Assembly (NCBI GenBank): GCA_022495995.1
Contig: JAFEMH010003632.1
Coordinates: 62,001-126,000 of the forward strand
Length of the DNA: 64,000 bases
Reading direction: 5' to 3'
Origin: Adenophora triphylla var. japonica
Taxonomy: Eukaryota > Streptophyta > Magnoliopsida > Asterales > Campanulaceae
Position 1 is the stretch's first letter. Each line of letters starts with the position of its first letter. Shown in pieces: positions 22,889 through 34,379 of the stretch. The position numbers and the translations under genes were made by a program. The notes beneath the pieces were generated by a model, which ran no database searches, was not told the DNA's origin, and was given only the letters and a program-made list of their open reading frames with translations.

Positions 22889-23415
22889 GACCCTTAACCC
22901 CTCCTCCGCTAACCACATTCTCATTCTGTCAAATTCTTGCGCTCTAGTAACCTCACACACCACCAGCAGCCATTCTCCTTCTGTATTCACCTTCTCACTC
23001 ACCCCCTCCGCCTCCGTTTCCCACCGTTCCTTAGAGACCGTGATCTTAGGGGTTCTCCTCTACAACCGTGACTCCCCCTAGCCAGTCAAAATCTCTCTCC
23101 GACGATGATTCAAATTGAGCGTCATTGGGTTTGTGAGGGTCCGACCAAGACTCAGCGATGTATATGTGTGGCTTTGTCGTTACTCCGTTATTGTTTGTGC
23201 AAGAGAGAGCCACTCAGTATATACTTCAGACTTCTTGCATCCCTCAACCTCTAAGGTAAACTCTCTAACACATTCAAGTTTTCACTCTTTTAAACTCTTA
23301 TTTAGGTAATCACCTAATTAATTTTAATTATTTGGATTTTTGATTTTCAATAGCATGATTTCCTTATCAAGTGTTTTATTAGAGTTTTGACATTTTCAAC
23401 AATCAAGGGATAACA
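22889..23415. other. Leader-like sequence, no gene confirmed
   Basis: A C/T-rich block (22890-23090) resembles a 5' UTR and is followed by a GT-rich stretch. Frames of about 64 codons exist but show no domain. It could be a gene fragment captured by a Helitron. Confidence 0.4.
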
Positions 23416-26172
23416 TGTGGGGACCCCAACCCGGAACCTTAGCTCGTGCCCCGAGCGGGAAGGTCCCCTTACTAGATAAATCACCTAAAATTTAAAAACT
23501 TTTGATACTTTGAAATATAAAAACAAACTTTCATAAGCCAAGATAAAACAACGTCACTTCTCCACTTGGAGATAGGTTTACAAAACCAACTTTGAAAGAA
23601 AAGCAACAACCTGTTTAGTTACATCATTTACTCAAAAGAAACTATTTTACAAAATTTTACTAAATACAAGTCTCCAAAAGAGTACTATCCAAGTGCTACT
23701 CCCAACCAACTAACTCTAAACATACCCTGACAATCCCAAAAGAAAGCTGTCCAAACTCCTTCCCGGCATCACTGGCTCGAGCCACCTGTCTCAGCGCGAT
23801 CTAAAACAGTAAAGGGAGAAGGGGTGAGAATAAATCTCAGCAAGCTATTATGATGCAACAAGATTCCATATAAGATGCAACACATAACATGGTTGCTCAC
23901 AACACATTGTTAAAGCGGTAAACACATTACGTTACCTCAGTTTACCTTTCCCGTCTGAACAATATGTCACACAACGTGAGAGTAAAACTCCTCTCTTTTG
24001 TGAACTGCTTAAGTATATTCACATCTTATAAGACTCATTTTTCAGAGAACCATATAAGATTACTCGCTATCTGTAAATGCTTTTGGCTAAATACAGAAGC
24101 TATCACCCCAACTGTGGTCACAGAAGGGGACAGTCACAGGTATAATGTAATTCGATCACCTTATAGAACAATTTCCATAATTGATCGTATTCCATTATAC
24201 CCCTAAACATCAGCTGATATAAACATTCAAGCACATAAACAGTTACTTGAAAATAAATCCACAATCGGGATATCAATCCAACAACATGTTATTAGTACTC
24301 ATGTTAAAACCATCACAATAGTGCAACTTATAATTTCATACACTATTGAACAACAAACCATGAATATGTAACCAAGTATGGGCACAATGTATCAAAAGAA
24401 AGCCCTATGTATTCACATACAACATTGAGTACCCTTCATAAAAGGTTCAAGATTCATTTACCAAGTTTTGATCAACTTTGGTGAAGTTTCCATAATGCTT
24501 TTCAACCATTTTCAAGGCAATATTTAATCATCTTCCTAATGTCCTTTTTGACAAGTTGAAACATCATTTGATAGTTCATATGTTTTACTATGCTTAGAGT
24601 GTGCAATTGGTTCAAATATACTTTAGGTGACTAGGGATAAATTGCTTAGAAAATGATTCAGCAGAAACAGGGCAGGGCAGGGCAGGACTCGTGCCCCACA
24701 GCACGAGTCGTGCCACTCAAAAGCAGCACGAGTCGTGCCACTCAAAAGCAGCACGAGTGCACAACTCGTGCCCTCCAACACAAGTCGTGCCGACTTCAGA
24801 AAATCAGAACTGCAGCTGAAACATCAGCAAGTCCAAACCAAGCTTTTATATACTCCTTTCCTTATTCTCCTCAAGCAACAATACCAAACCAACACTTCAG
24901 TATTCAACCCAAAACCATTTCAACTCATCCCAAATTCATTCCAACTCATTCCAACTCCAAGAAAAATGTACAAAAGTGACATGCAACACATATATATCAA
25001 CCCTTTCACTTCAAACCAAACCACTATACCAACAATTCACTATACTCATCCAAAACCTATTTTCCATTCATTCCAAAACCAAATAAAATGTCCAAAATTG
25101 ACATGTAACATAACACTTCCACCATTTCAACATTAATAGATCAATAAACAAGATTAGAAGAAAGGGACATAATAACTTACCAAAAATAATACAAAAGTAA
25201 GAAAACTTTATCCAAATAGAAATGATCCCCTTGGTTTCCTCAACATTTAGACGAAGACGGATCGTAAAACAGACAAGGGATGAATTTAAGGGAATTTATG
25301 GAAGGAAATCTAGGTTTAGGCTTTTTCCATGGAAACAGAGGAGAGAAATGAGCTGAGAATGTATTATGAAGCTTTCTTATCGAATCCAAGGATAGACATA
25401 AAGGCATTTTCACTTTAGCTCCTCCTAGGTTTGAATTGCTTCAACTAACTACCTTAACTTCTAACCTTGACACTTAAGCACCTCAATATAAATTATACTC
25501 CCTCCGTCCCAGACCAAGAGTCCTACTTTCCCTTTTGGTCCGTCCCATACCAAGAGTCCATTTCCTTAAATGGCAAGTTTTTGAATATACTTATACCCTT
25601 ATAATTTAATATATTTACAAAAAAACCATTCATTATACCCTTATAAAGTTAACATATTTACAAAAAAATCATTCATTAACTTACTATTCCTCCCACTCAT
25701 TCTCTCTCCTATTAAAAAATCAATCATTAACTACTATTATCTACCCCATATTACAAAAAAAAAAAAAAAACAATTTATTATACCCTTATAAAGTTAACAT
25801 ATTTACAAAAAAACCAATCATTAACTACTATTCCCTATTCCACATTTAACTTTTATTCATTTTTTAAAAAAAATTCTTAAGAAGCGTGAAATCCCCCCGA
25901 GGACCCTTGATCTGGGACGGAGGGAGTATACTTTTACTTAAATTTCAACAATTAAAATATCAACTACACCACTCCTAATTGTTTTCATTTAGACATTAAA
26001 TAATTAAAATTAATTGATTAACATTCGAAAATTTCAAAAAAGTTATTAAAATATCAAGATGAACACATAAGACTAGCAAATATTATGAAATGCCTAAAAT
26101 GAGATGCTATGCACCCCACCCCCACGTGCACAACACGTGACCAAAATAGTGCCTAGGTTTAGGATCGTGACA
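23416..26172 (-). mobile_element. 3' LTR of a chromovirus (Ty3/gypsy), 2.76 kb including a MITE
   Basis: On the minus strand it starts TGTCACGATCC (at 26172) and ends GGGGTCCCCACA (at 23416). A purine tract lies directly upstream of its start, then integrase, so this is a 3' LTR. A TATATAAAAG box is at about 24848-24857, and several GCACGAGTCGTGCC near-palindromes lie at 24701-24772. The same LTR family recurs in the opposite orientation at 39070-41518. A MITE is nested at 25498-25926. Confidence 0.8.
25498..25926. mobile_element. Stowaway-like MITE nested in the chromovirus LTR, 429 bp
   Basis: Termini CTCCCTCCGTCCCAGA and TCTGGGACGGAGGGAG are perfect inverted repeats flanked by TA (25496-25497, 25927-25928). 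The interior has repeated CATTCATTATACCCTTATAA-type segments. It inserted after the LTR. Confidence 0.85.
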
Positions 26173-26190
26173 CTCACTCCCCTCTTAAAG
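26173..26190 (-). other. Polypurine tract of the chromovirus
   Basis: On the minus strand CTTTAAGAGGGGAGTGAG immediately precedes the LTR start TGTCACG. This is the position and composition expected for the plus-strand primer of a Ty3/gypsy element. Confidence 0.8.
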
Positions 26191-26212
26191 AAAATTCGTC
26201 CCAAATTTTAAA

Positions 26213-27008
26213 TTTACTTACTTGAATGCTCAAATAACCATGGATACTTCTCACGCATCTCAGATTCCAACTCCCAAGTAGCTTCCTCAATGGTTTGATT
26301 CTTCCACAAGATTTTCACGAATGGAATGCTCTTGGTTCTCAATTCCCGTACTTATGACTCCAAAACTCTCAACGTTTCTTCCACATATGTCATATCAGCC
26401 TGAATATCCTCGGGTGGAGAACTCAGCACATGTGAAGGATCATAGCAATACTTTCTCAACATAGACACATGAAACACATCATGAAGAGAAGAAAAAGATG
26501 GGGGGTAAAGCTAGTCTATAAGCCAAGTCGCCAACCTTCTCCAATACCTCAAATGGACCAACAAACCTCGGCGTCAATTTACCTATGTTGCCAAACCTCT
26601 TAATTCCCGTTCTCGGAGAAATTTCAAAAACACAAAATCACCAACTTGAAATGACAAATCCCTTCTTCTATTGTCGGCGTAGCTTTTCTGTCGACTTTGA
26701 GCCGTCTTTAATCTGTCTCGAATCACTTTAATCTTTTCCGTTGAATCCCGAACCAAATCTGGACCCCAAAGTCTTGCTTCACCATCCTTGTCCCAACAAA
26801 TTGGAGATCGATACTTTCTCCCATACAATGCTTCATACGGTGCCATTTCAATGCTGGACTGATAACTGTTATTATACGCAAACTCAACCAAAGGCAAATG
26901 ATCTTTCCAAGATGAGTGGAAATCCATCACACACGCCCGCAACATGTCCTCAAGAATCTGAATAGTTCTCTATGTCTGCCCATCTGTCTGAGGATGAAAT
27001 GCCGTACT
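26213..27008 (-). pseudogene. Chromovirus integrase C-terminal part with chromodomain, broken
   Basis: Reading leftward on the minus strand, the integrase core end (TAFHPQTDGQT, then the domain running through FAYNNSYQSSI and APYEALYGRKYRSP) is followed by the GDFVFLK segment, LTPRFVGPFEVLEKVGDLAY and a chromodomain-like KNQTIEEATWELESEM. Stops interrupt it (one after the GQT motif, one before the chromodomain) and a frameshift lies near 26583. The catalytic first Asp, RT, protease and gag are absent because an LTR is joined at 27009. The chromodomain and polypurine tract place it among Tekay-like chromoviruses. Confidence 0.85.
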
Positions 27009-27941
27009 TGTAAGTACCCCAATCTGGATCACCCTCTTCCGAGCACACGGGAAACACCGCAGACTCACACAAACGCAGTCTCGAATACCCATAACCCTCA
27101 AAAACCTCAAAACCACCAACCAAACCAAGGGAGGGGCCTTTTTGGAATAAAAAGGGACAAAAGGACCTTTGAGGAATTATGTAAAAAAGCAGAGTTGGTC
27201 CGTACGGACCTTCTTGTTACCAGACACCATCATTGCTGAATCTTCTTAAAGTCCACTTATTCCATTAAATCGAGGAAAACCAAAATCTTGGATTACCTGG
27301 AAGGTCCGTACGGACCTACTTGCACAAATTTGAGGACTATAAATAGAGGGCTCCCCCTCCCTCATTTTACACATCTCCCTCTTCTCTCCTCTCCCCCCAG
27401 CCTTCAGGCACCCCTCTAAGACCCGTCGGGGCAATCCCGACCCTTTTCCGATCCTTCCGAGGCCTTCCGAGCTCCCTTGTGGTGCTCCGAAGCCTCCCTG
27501 AGCGCTCTCGTGCTGCCCTGAGGTACTCTCGAGGTACTCTAAGGCCCCTCGTGGTACTCCGAGGCCTTGCCTGGTCTTTCCCGAGGCGTCCCGGCTCTTT
27601 CCGAGTCAAACCGGCGATTTCGGCCCACGCCGAACCTCTGCCCGAGTGACCTCTGCCATCCCAACGCACGCCGAACCTCTGCCCGAGTAATCCCTACGAT
27701 CCCAACGCACGCCGAACCTCTGCCCGAGTGACCCCTACCATCCCAACGCACGTCGAAACTCTGTCCGCAGACAACCGGTTTATCCCGAAGCAAACCCGGT
27801 CCGTCCCGGAATACTATTCCATCCTCAAACACTATTCCCCAGCGGAAGACAGACATGAACCAACATTGGTAAGACTTCCTTTCTACACTATTTCAATACA
27901 TTTCAATAAGCAGTGTACAATGTAGACATTCGATATAGCAT
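27009..27941 (+). mobile_element. Truncated LTR of the E1 family (LTR-A), plus orientation
   Basis: It starts TGTAAGTACCCCAATCTGG directly after the chromovirus integrase and matches the inverse of 37984-39069. It carries two GGTCCGTACGGACC palindromes, a TATA box and a 4 x 41-bp minisatellite (27626-27789). Homology stops after GATATAGCAT at about 27941, where gag-like sequence of E0 begins, so the last 400 bp of the LTR are missing. Confidence 0.8.
27303..27346 (+). promoter_or_regulatory. LTR-A core promoter: palindrome plus TATA box
   Basis: GGTCCGTACGGACC (27303-27316), a perfect 14-bp palindrome, lies 20 bp upstream of CTATAAATAG (27337-27346). A second copy is at 27197-27210. The first transcribed base would be near 27375. 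The GTAC core resembles sites bound by SBP/SPL factors, which is inference. Confidence 0.6.
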
Positions 27942-28600
27942 ATCATTCTGAGGAGGGGCTCCTGACTGTTGTCCCGAACCAAACTGTGGTGGCATCCCAA
28001 ACTGTTGCTGCGGCACTCTGAACTGCTGTTATGAAGGTCCGACTTGATCGGTTCCGAACTGAGACGGGATCCCAATTTGCTGTGGCATTCCAAGGTACCC
28101 CCAACCATGAGAAGACATTTCATGCTGATTTTGCCCCCACTGAGGAACTGCGAACTGATTTGTTACGTCATCGTACGGGTCCAGAGAGTCTGTATTTGGG
28201 AGCCGATCGACCCAAAGATCGAGGAGCATGGATACTGGTAGTAGTACCATAGGCGGCTGGTGGTGGCATTCTGGAGTAGTCTGGGCGACCGAGAGTGGGA
28301 TTGGGGTCCTCTTCTTCTTCCACGGTGAAGGTGCCATCGGGATTGAGACTGGCAGCTAAACCATGGCTCCTAATAGCTTCCATAAGGCTATTGATCTGTG
28401 CTTCCTGTCACAATCTCATCTATTCTGCCAACTGATTCCACTGCTGTTCTGTTTGAGGAGTCCCGGGAGGCGGAGTGATTGTTGTCCCCATCGTTACCGG
28501 CTGATGCAAACATTCTGAAACCCGGAGTCGAAACAAATGGTGAAGCCGACGATGCGCTTGACTCTTCCCAATTGATCAAACGGTGGCCCGGCGCCCGAAA
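27942..28600 (-). pseudogene. E0 gag N-terminal region, broken
   Basis: Three overlapping minus-strand frames (28388-28579, 28168-28383, 28029-28337) read through Gln/Pro/Ser-rich sequence typical of the variable gag start of Tat elements. They lie downstream of the E0 leader and primer-binding site. No Retrotrans_gag core is reached before the junction with LTR-A at about 27941. Frameshifts separate the pieces. The assignment rests on position and composition rather than a conserved motif. Confidence 0.5.
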
Positions 28601-29870
28601 CCAAGCTTTGTGAGGAGCTGCGGGGGAAAGACACGAGGGTTCAGATATTTGGGAGTGAAGGAGGGTAGTTTTTGGGCTTAGGGCTCATGTAACATGCAGT
28701 TATTTGTTCTTGTTTACTTAAAACGTATTTTATTAAACCTAAGCGGTTGAAAAAGATTGCTCTTCTTTTTCGCAGACTACTCTGATTCCTGGATCAGTGG
28801 GACCCATCACTACGCCTGCGGACCCTCAACCTGTAACCCCGAACAAGGGTTTCGTAGGGCAAGCGGGTCCCACCGACTGAAAACAAAAACGATCCTAAAG
28901 TCTGGCGGGTAATCTAGTCTTAACGAGTATTCGATGTAAATTACGGACAAAGCTGACGTCAAAGGTCAAGATTATGTCCGGAGAGCTCGACGAAAAGTCG
29001 GCATGGCTTGGACTGATAAATGTCCAAAACTGCTCTTGACCCGTCGTCAGTTAAGTCGTAATTAGACATGGAATAATCATTAATCCTTGATGACTCAGTG
29101 TCGTGCCGGGAGTCGGTGCATAAGTTGTGCAAGTCAAAGTCAAAGTCAAGGCGCCAGTCAAGATCTGGTCAAAGTCCGTGACGGAAAATCGGCGTGACTT
29201 CGACTGATTAGGGTCTCCGAAAGATATTGACTTGGCATGCCGACTAAGGTTTGACTGGCAAGGTGTATATAGGGACAGGGCACGACACGGACCAGATTAA
29301 AAACCAACCGGGTCTCGGACAAAGTGTGTCAAGGACAAGTGCATGGTCGACACGAGGCTCCAAGGGATGTTTGGGTAGTCCCGTGCTCGCACCGAGAGGC
29401 GTAATAAGGCCAAACGGGCTGCTACTGGGATTTTCCCGGATTAAGGACGTAGTGTGCAGTGTAAGGCCAAGTGCGCGTAGTGTGCGGACAGTCTATCTTC
29501 TTTTTCTGAGTAAAATAGAAATTTTCACATGTGTCTTAAAGAGTATGATGCATGCGAAAAATTTTGAAAATGATTTTTTTTTTTTTTAAATTTTTTTTTT
29601 GAATTTTTTTTTGAATTTTTTTTTTGAATTTTTTTTTGAAATAGATAAACACATAAGCACATAATTCAAACATTTAAGGAAATGAGTCCGACAGTCAAGA
29701 TATCGATTCTTTCGGGACGGTCAAAACAACACGAAATGTGCAAAACCAACACACACACACAGTACAAATGGTTTCAAATGCCGGGACGGAAGTTTGACCC
29801 ACAAAAGCTTTTCTTTTTTTTTCTTCTTTTTTTGAATTTTTTTTTTTAAAAGATAAAGCTTATTTAATCT
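28601..29870 (-). other. E0 leader (5' UTR)
   Basis: Non-coding sequence between the E0 primer-binding site and gag. The part at about 28730-28870 (GAAAAAGATTGCTCTTCTTT and GGGCAAGCGGGTCCCACCG) is shared with the leaders of E1 (36000-36160, 36500-36660), E2 (41520-41640) and E3 (54100-54250), tying the four units to one lineage. Poly-T/GAATTT low-complexity sequence occupies 29570-29640. Confidence 0.65.
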
Positions 29871-29888
29871 TCCCCAGCGGAGTCGCCA
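29871..29888 (-). other. E0 primer-binding site
   Basis: On the minus strand TGGCGACTCCGCTGGGGA lies one base after the LTR end CACA. Its complement ends in CCA like a tRNA 3' end. Tat/Ogre elements are known to use a tRNA-Arg primer, from memory. Confidence 0.8.
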
Positions 29889-29889
29889 C

Positions 29890-31639
29890 TGTGATGTACC
29901 CGATTTTCATTTTTTTGAAAAATCAAACGGAGTCGCCACGCCGTTTTTAGTTTAGGGCCAAAACTTTGAAAAATGCCCAAAATTAGAGAAAAATGGGTTC
30001 GGAGGTCACGTTACACTCTGGGAAGAATGTTAGGGTTCACCCGGAATGCCTCGTAAAACGAGTCTTCCTAATTTAAAACCATTTGTGTGTGTGTGTGTGT
30101 TTTGCAAAAGGAATTTTTCTAGAAATGAAGTTTTGACTGGACTGGACTGAAATTTACCAAAACAGTGTGCTTCTGTGAGTGAAAAATGACTGAAAAATCA
30201 AAATGTATGTCCCTTACATTCCTGTCCGCGCTGACCAGAGCGAGGGTCAATTCTGTCCGCGCGGATGAGACAGTAAATATTCCTTTTTGCAGCCTTCCAG
30301 TCTGATTCTGTAAATTCCAGAATGTAAACTGGAGTTACAGAATCAGAACTGAAGTTTTTGCAACTGAAAGTGTTTCATAAAAAACATTTTTGGGATTTGC
30401 ATCCATGCTTGTCCCCACTTTCCTTAGGCCTTGATTAGTGATCACTAAACATGATTAGTGGTGATCTTCTATATCAAGCCATCCTTAGGGTACATTAGGA
30501 CTTAAAAGCATTTCATTTGCTTGGGATGGGGAGATTTAACATAAAACAAAGATTAATGTATGAAAATTGATTTTAAGTTAAGGATGTATCAACTTTAGAG
30601 TGGATTTCTAAGGTGGTCATTAAGATAACCATCCTTGAGATCTTTGAACTCCATGTATCAACTTCATCCTTTTTGAAACCTATAAACCTTAATGATCTTC
30701 ATCCATGTAAATTGTTTCAAGGTGAAGATCTTAGGTTAGAATTTTTTTTTTTAAGGAAGTAAAGACAATTTAGACCATTTAAAATGGTCATCCATGGAAA
30801 TTTATTCCAAGGTGACCACATTTTAGGTCAAGAGAGAACTACTAACATAAAATGAGAATATGAACCATTTAGTGTGATCATCCATGGAAATGAACTCCAA
30901 GGTGACCACACTTTAGGCCAAAAGATCAAGTAACAACTAGTTTATGTAAAGAAAAGGAAGAACAAGCTAGAAAATATGGATCCTTATAGAGAATCATCCA
31001 TGGAGATGAGCTCCATGGAGATCCTCTTGGATCTAGGACAAGATATGAACAACAAGTAGATGAACAAGTTACATCTTTAAAATGTGAGATGTATGCATGG
31101 ATGAGGGAGATTAAGGTAAGGAGAAGGAGGGTTTACCAATGGTTGTACCCTATCTTCCTTGGATTTGTGTTTGGGGCTTGAATGTGATCAAGATTTGTGT
31201 TTGAATTTGGTGTTTGGATGAGTGTTTTTGTTTGGTACTTAGGTTGTTTTCTGGGGTTTTCGTGAATATATCAGTAGGGTTTGAATGGTTGACCTTGTTA
31301 AACTGAGAGAGAATGATTGTATTTATAGGCAGATTTTAGGTTTCATAAGTATCCGCGCGGACGAGACTGAGTCTCATTCCTGTCCGCGCGGATGGGAATG
31401 TAGGCGTGCCTGACTCTGCAAAAAGCAGTTTTGGCTGCTTGCATTTAATGAAAAGTAAGTCAATTTCTTGGAAATGACTCTTCCCAACCGGTTTTTGACC
31501 TATTTTTGATATTCCTTTAAGGCCCTTTCTTGTTAAATTGCCTTAGGAAAGGACCAAAATGCCCTTAACTGTCCATTCGACGTGGAAGTCGTTAAATTGG
31601 GCTGAAGGAACATTGGCGGTTCAGATTGGGACACTTACA
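29890..31639 (-). mobile_element. E0 5' LTR (LTR-B family, 1750 bp)
   Basis: On the minus strand it runs from TGTAAGTGTCCCAATCTG at 31639 to ACATCACA at 29890, with the primer-binding site next to it. TATAAATA is at 31320-31327. Palindromes of the form (A/G)TCCGCGCGGA(T/C) lie at 31351-31362, 31382-31393 and 30255-30266. A (GT)n run is near 30085. A conserved GGCGTGGCGACTCCG block is inside its end (29928-29943). The LTR begins within the second RNase H of E1. A complete relative is at 62002-63738. Confidence 0.82.
31320..31393 (-). promoter_or_regulatory. LTR-B core promoter: CGCG palindromes plus TATA
   Basis: On the minus strand two CCGCGCGG palindromes (31351-31362, 31382-31393) lie about 23-65 bp upstream of TATAAATA (31320-31327). 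The related LTR at 62002-63738 has the same arrangement (63430-63441, TATA at 63401-63407). CGCG cores are known CAMTA-type targets; binding here is inference. Confidence 0.55.
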
Positions 31640-33536
31640 GATGCTCCATCAAAGAACAGTTGCCATCGATTTTCGCCTTCGAGTGCAAAGATTCCTTCCT
31701 CTGGAAATTGTGGTTCAGGGCCTCGAGCCTCGTCGGTTGGGAAGTCAGCCAGCAGTTCGGCCATTGCCCGTCCCTTGATTGACTTTTGGTTCACGTACTT
31801 GATGTCAAATTCCGCTAGGAAGAAAGACCATTTGGCAAGCCTCATTGACAGAGATGGTTTGTCGAAGAGATACTTGACTGGGTCCATTTTGGAAACCAAG
31901 TGCACCGTGTGCGACTGCATGTAGTGCCGTAATATTCCGACGACCCATACTAGAGCTGCGCAGGTTTTCTCGAGGGCTGAGTAGTTGAGTTCGCTACCTT
32001 GAAACTTTCGACTGACGAAGTATATGGCATTCTTGACTCGTGACTCTTTCTTTTCTTGACAGAGCATGGCTCCAACTACGGTGTCGGTCAAAGTTAGGTA
32101 TAGCAACAGTGGCTTCTCCTCGTGGGGAGGACAGAGAATTGGAGGACTCACAAGGTACGCCTTTATTTCTTCAAAGGCATCTTGGCATTCTGAGTTCCAT
32201 TCGACGTCGGCATTCTTCTTCATTAGTTTGAAGATTGGCTCGCACATGGAGGTCAATTGATTGACGAAGCGGCTGATATACTGCAGGCGGCCCATGAAGC
32301 TTTTCACCTCTGTTTGAGTTTGCGGTGGTCTCATTTCGATGATGGCCTTGATATTTTGAGGATCAACCTCGATGCCTCGCTCGGTGACCATGTATCCCAA
32401 GACTTTGCCTCGGCTGACCCCAAATGTGCATTTGGCAGGGTTTAACCTCATTGAGTGTTTTCGGAGGCGGTCGAAGGACTTTCTCAGGTCCGTGAAGTGT
32501 TGTCCATCTGATCCCTTCGAGTGGATGATCATGTCATCGACGTATACTTCGATCTCTTTGTGGATCATGTCGTGGAAGAGGGCGGTTGCTGCCCGTTGGT
32601 AGGTAGCCCCAGCGTTCTTTAATCCGAACGGCATCACTGTGTAGCAGTAGGTTCCCCAGGGGGTTGTGAAGGCTGTTTTTTCTTGATCTTCTTCGGCCAT
32701 CTTGATTTGATTGTAACCGGCAAACCCGTCCACGAAGGACTTGACCTCGAAATTGGCTGTAGTGTCTACCAACATGTCGATGTTGGGTAGTGGAAAATCA
32801 TCCTTGGGACTTGCTTTGTTGAGATCTCGGAAGTCCACGCAGCAGCGCACTTTTCCGTTGGCCTTGGTGACCGTGACTATGTTGGAGAGCCATGTGGGGT
32901 ACTCGATTACCCTGATGAAGCTGACGCGGAGCATCTTCTCGATTCTTTGACTTGTAAAGACCATTCTGGCTTGATTCGGCGTAGCTTTTTCTTGATGGGC
33001 TTAGCCTCGGGATTCAAGGGGATCCGATGTTCTACAATGTTTGGATCTAATCCGGGCATGTCTCAGTAAGACCAAGCGAACACGTCCACAAACTCTTTGA
33101 GCAGTGCAGTCAATGCGTCTTGGTCTGTGCCGGTGAAGAAACTTACGATTTGCGTCTCTTTTGGATCTTCAGCAGTTCCCAAATTCACTTTGGTTAAAAC
33201 CTCCTCGGCAGCTTGGGCCCGATTGTTCTCTCGTTTGACAAAATGCTTAAAGATGTGCTTAATGTATTGTTCATTTAATGTGTCTGCTTCTTTATCAAGT
33301 GAATCGTTATTAACTGTTTGTGTGTTAGTTAATTTATCAGTTGTTAAAGATGCAATGAGAGGATACTCAGAAAGATCGAAGCATTCATTAAGAGCATACG
33401 GGAATACATTATTGGCAATGAGTTCGTAATCTTCAGGCGTGAGGCCATCAGATGACCCGAGAGACTTGAATTCAAAGATAATGGACTCAGGATGGGTTTT
33501 GACACTGGACTCTAGGACTCGAGGGGTCAGACCAAG
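31640..33536 (-). pseudogene. E1 reverse transcriptase and RNase H, interrupted
   Basis: On the minus strand RT is readable from VFAWSY (about 33075) through IKKKLRRIKPEW, VDFRDLNKA, the FDGFAGYNQI-type loop, MPFGLKNAGATYQR and the catalytic YVDDMI, then the RT connection and the Ty3-type RNase H (LYLTLTD...GAML, ELNYSALEK). The second, archaeal-like RNase H begins at WQLFFDGA but is cut after its first Asp by the E0 LTR at 31639. A stop (TGA) is at 33063-33065 and a frameshift by small deletion near 32950. The second RNase H is characteristic of the Tat clade. Closely similar to 58299-59768. Confidence 0.9.
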
Positions 33537-34379
33537 TCATTCGATCATGTCCTTTTTGCTGGCGGTGGGTCCGGAGAAGGTGGCCCAGTTATTGAGTGGC
33601 AATGAGCTTGATAGGAGGCGGGGTTTGAAAGGCTTTGTGTCACCGTTCCTGATCATGGCTATCACAGAGTTATCAGAAACAAAATCAATTAGGTCTGGCA
33701 CCTCGATTCCTTCATTGAAGAGCAGGTGGAGCAGTGGCTCGTTCCAAGCATCGTCCGCGGAGTCTTCTGCTCTTGTCTTGGGCATTGCTAGCTCGAATGC
33801 AGACTCGTCCCGCTTGTTGGGGGAAGGGGTATTGACAGAGAGTTTTTTGAGTTCTTCTGCCAAAGAGGGGGTTTTCCCAAACCAGAATTCATTGTGAATA
33901 GTGGTGGTTATGGGTCCTGACAGAGGTGGTGCATCGAGAAAGGCTCTTCTAACGGGATTTGGCTTAAGGCCTCTGAATCTTGCCAGGTTCCGCTGGAGCT
34001 TGTCCATGGTTGTCGGCCAGCTTTGTTTGGCGTTGATTAACTCTGTTCCCCTTCCTGTATCTTTATTCAAGTTGTCATCTTTCTTTGTGAAGTACTTGGT
34101 CATGTCGAAGCTGTAAGGGTGAAGATCGGAGATTGCATGCAAGCCTCTTTTGCTATTGGCAGAGCATTTCCGTGCAGTTCGTTTGTCTTCTGCAGCGTCT
34201 TCGGGAGTAAGAATGTATCCCAGGCCATGGAGGGTATTCTGTTCCTTGATATTGATGATTTGCTGGATACCCTGATGGCGTTTTCCCAAACCAAGCCCCG
34301 GGATGTAGTTCATGCGCTTCATCATTTTCATCGGGGGAGGGATCTGGTCCCAAATCAAAGGCAGGTCTATGTGGCACAC
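33537..34379 (-). pseudogene. E1 protease-RT linker region
   Basis: A 280-codon minus-strand frame follows the protease with a frame overlap of about 220 bp, implying a frameshift in a formerly continuous polyprotein. It contains PGLGLGKRHQGI, PYSFDMTKYF and GLKPNPVRRAF, which recur in E3 at about 56930-57240. No enzymatic motif is visible. This segment is conserved in the lineage but its function is unknown to me. Confidence 0.7.

Noticed and set aside
24701..24772. CRISPR-like array of GCACGAGTCGTGCC
   Set aside because: The repeats are too short, irregularly spaced here, and lie inside a plant retrotransposon LTR.
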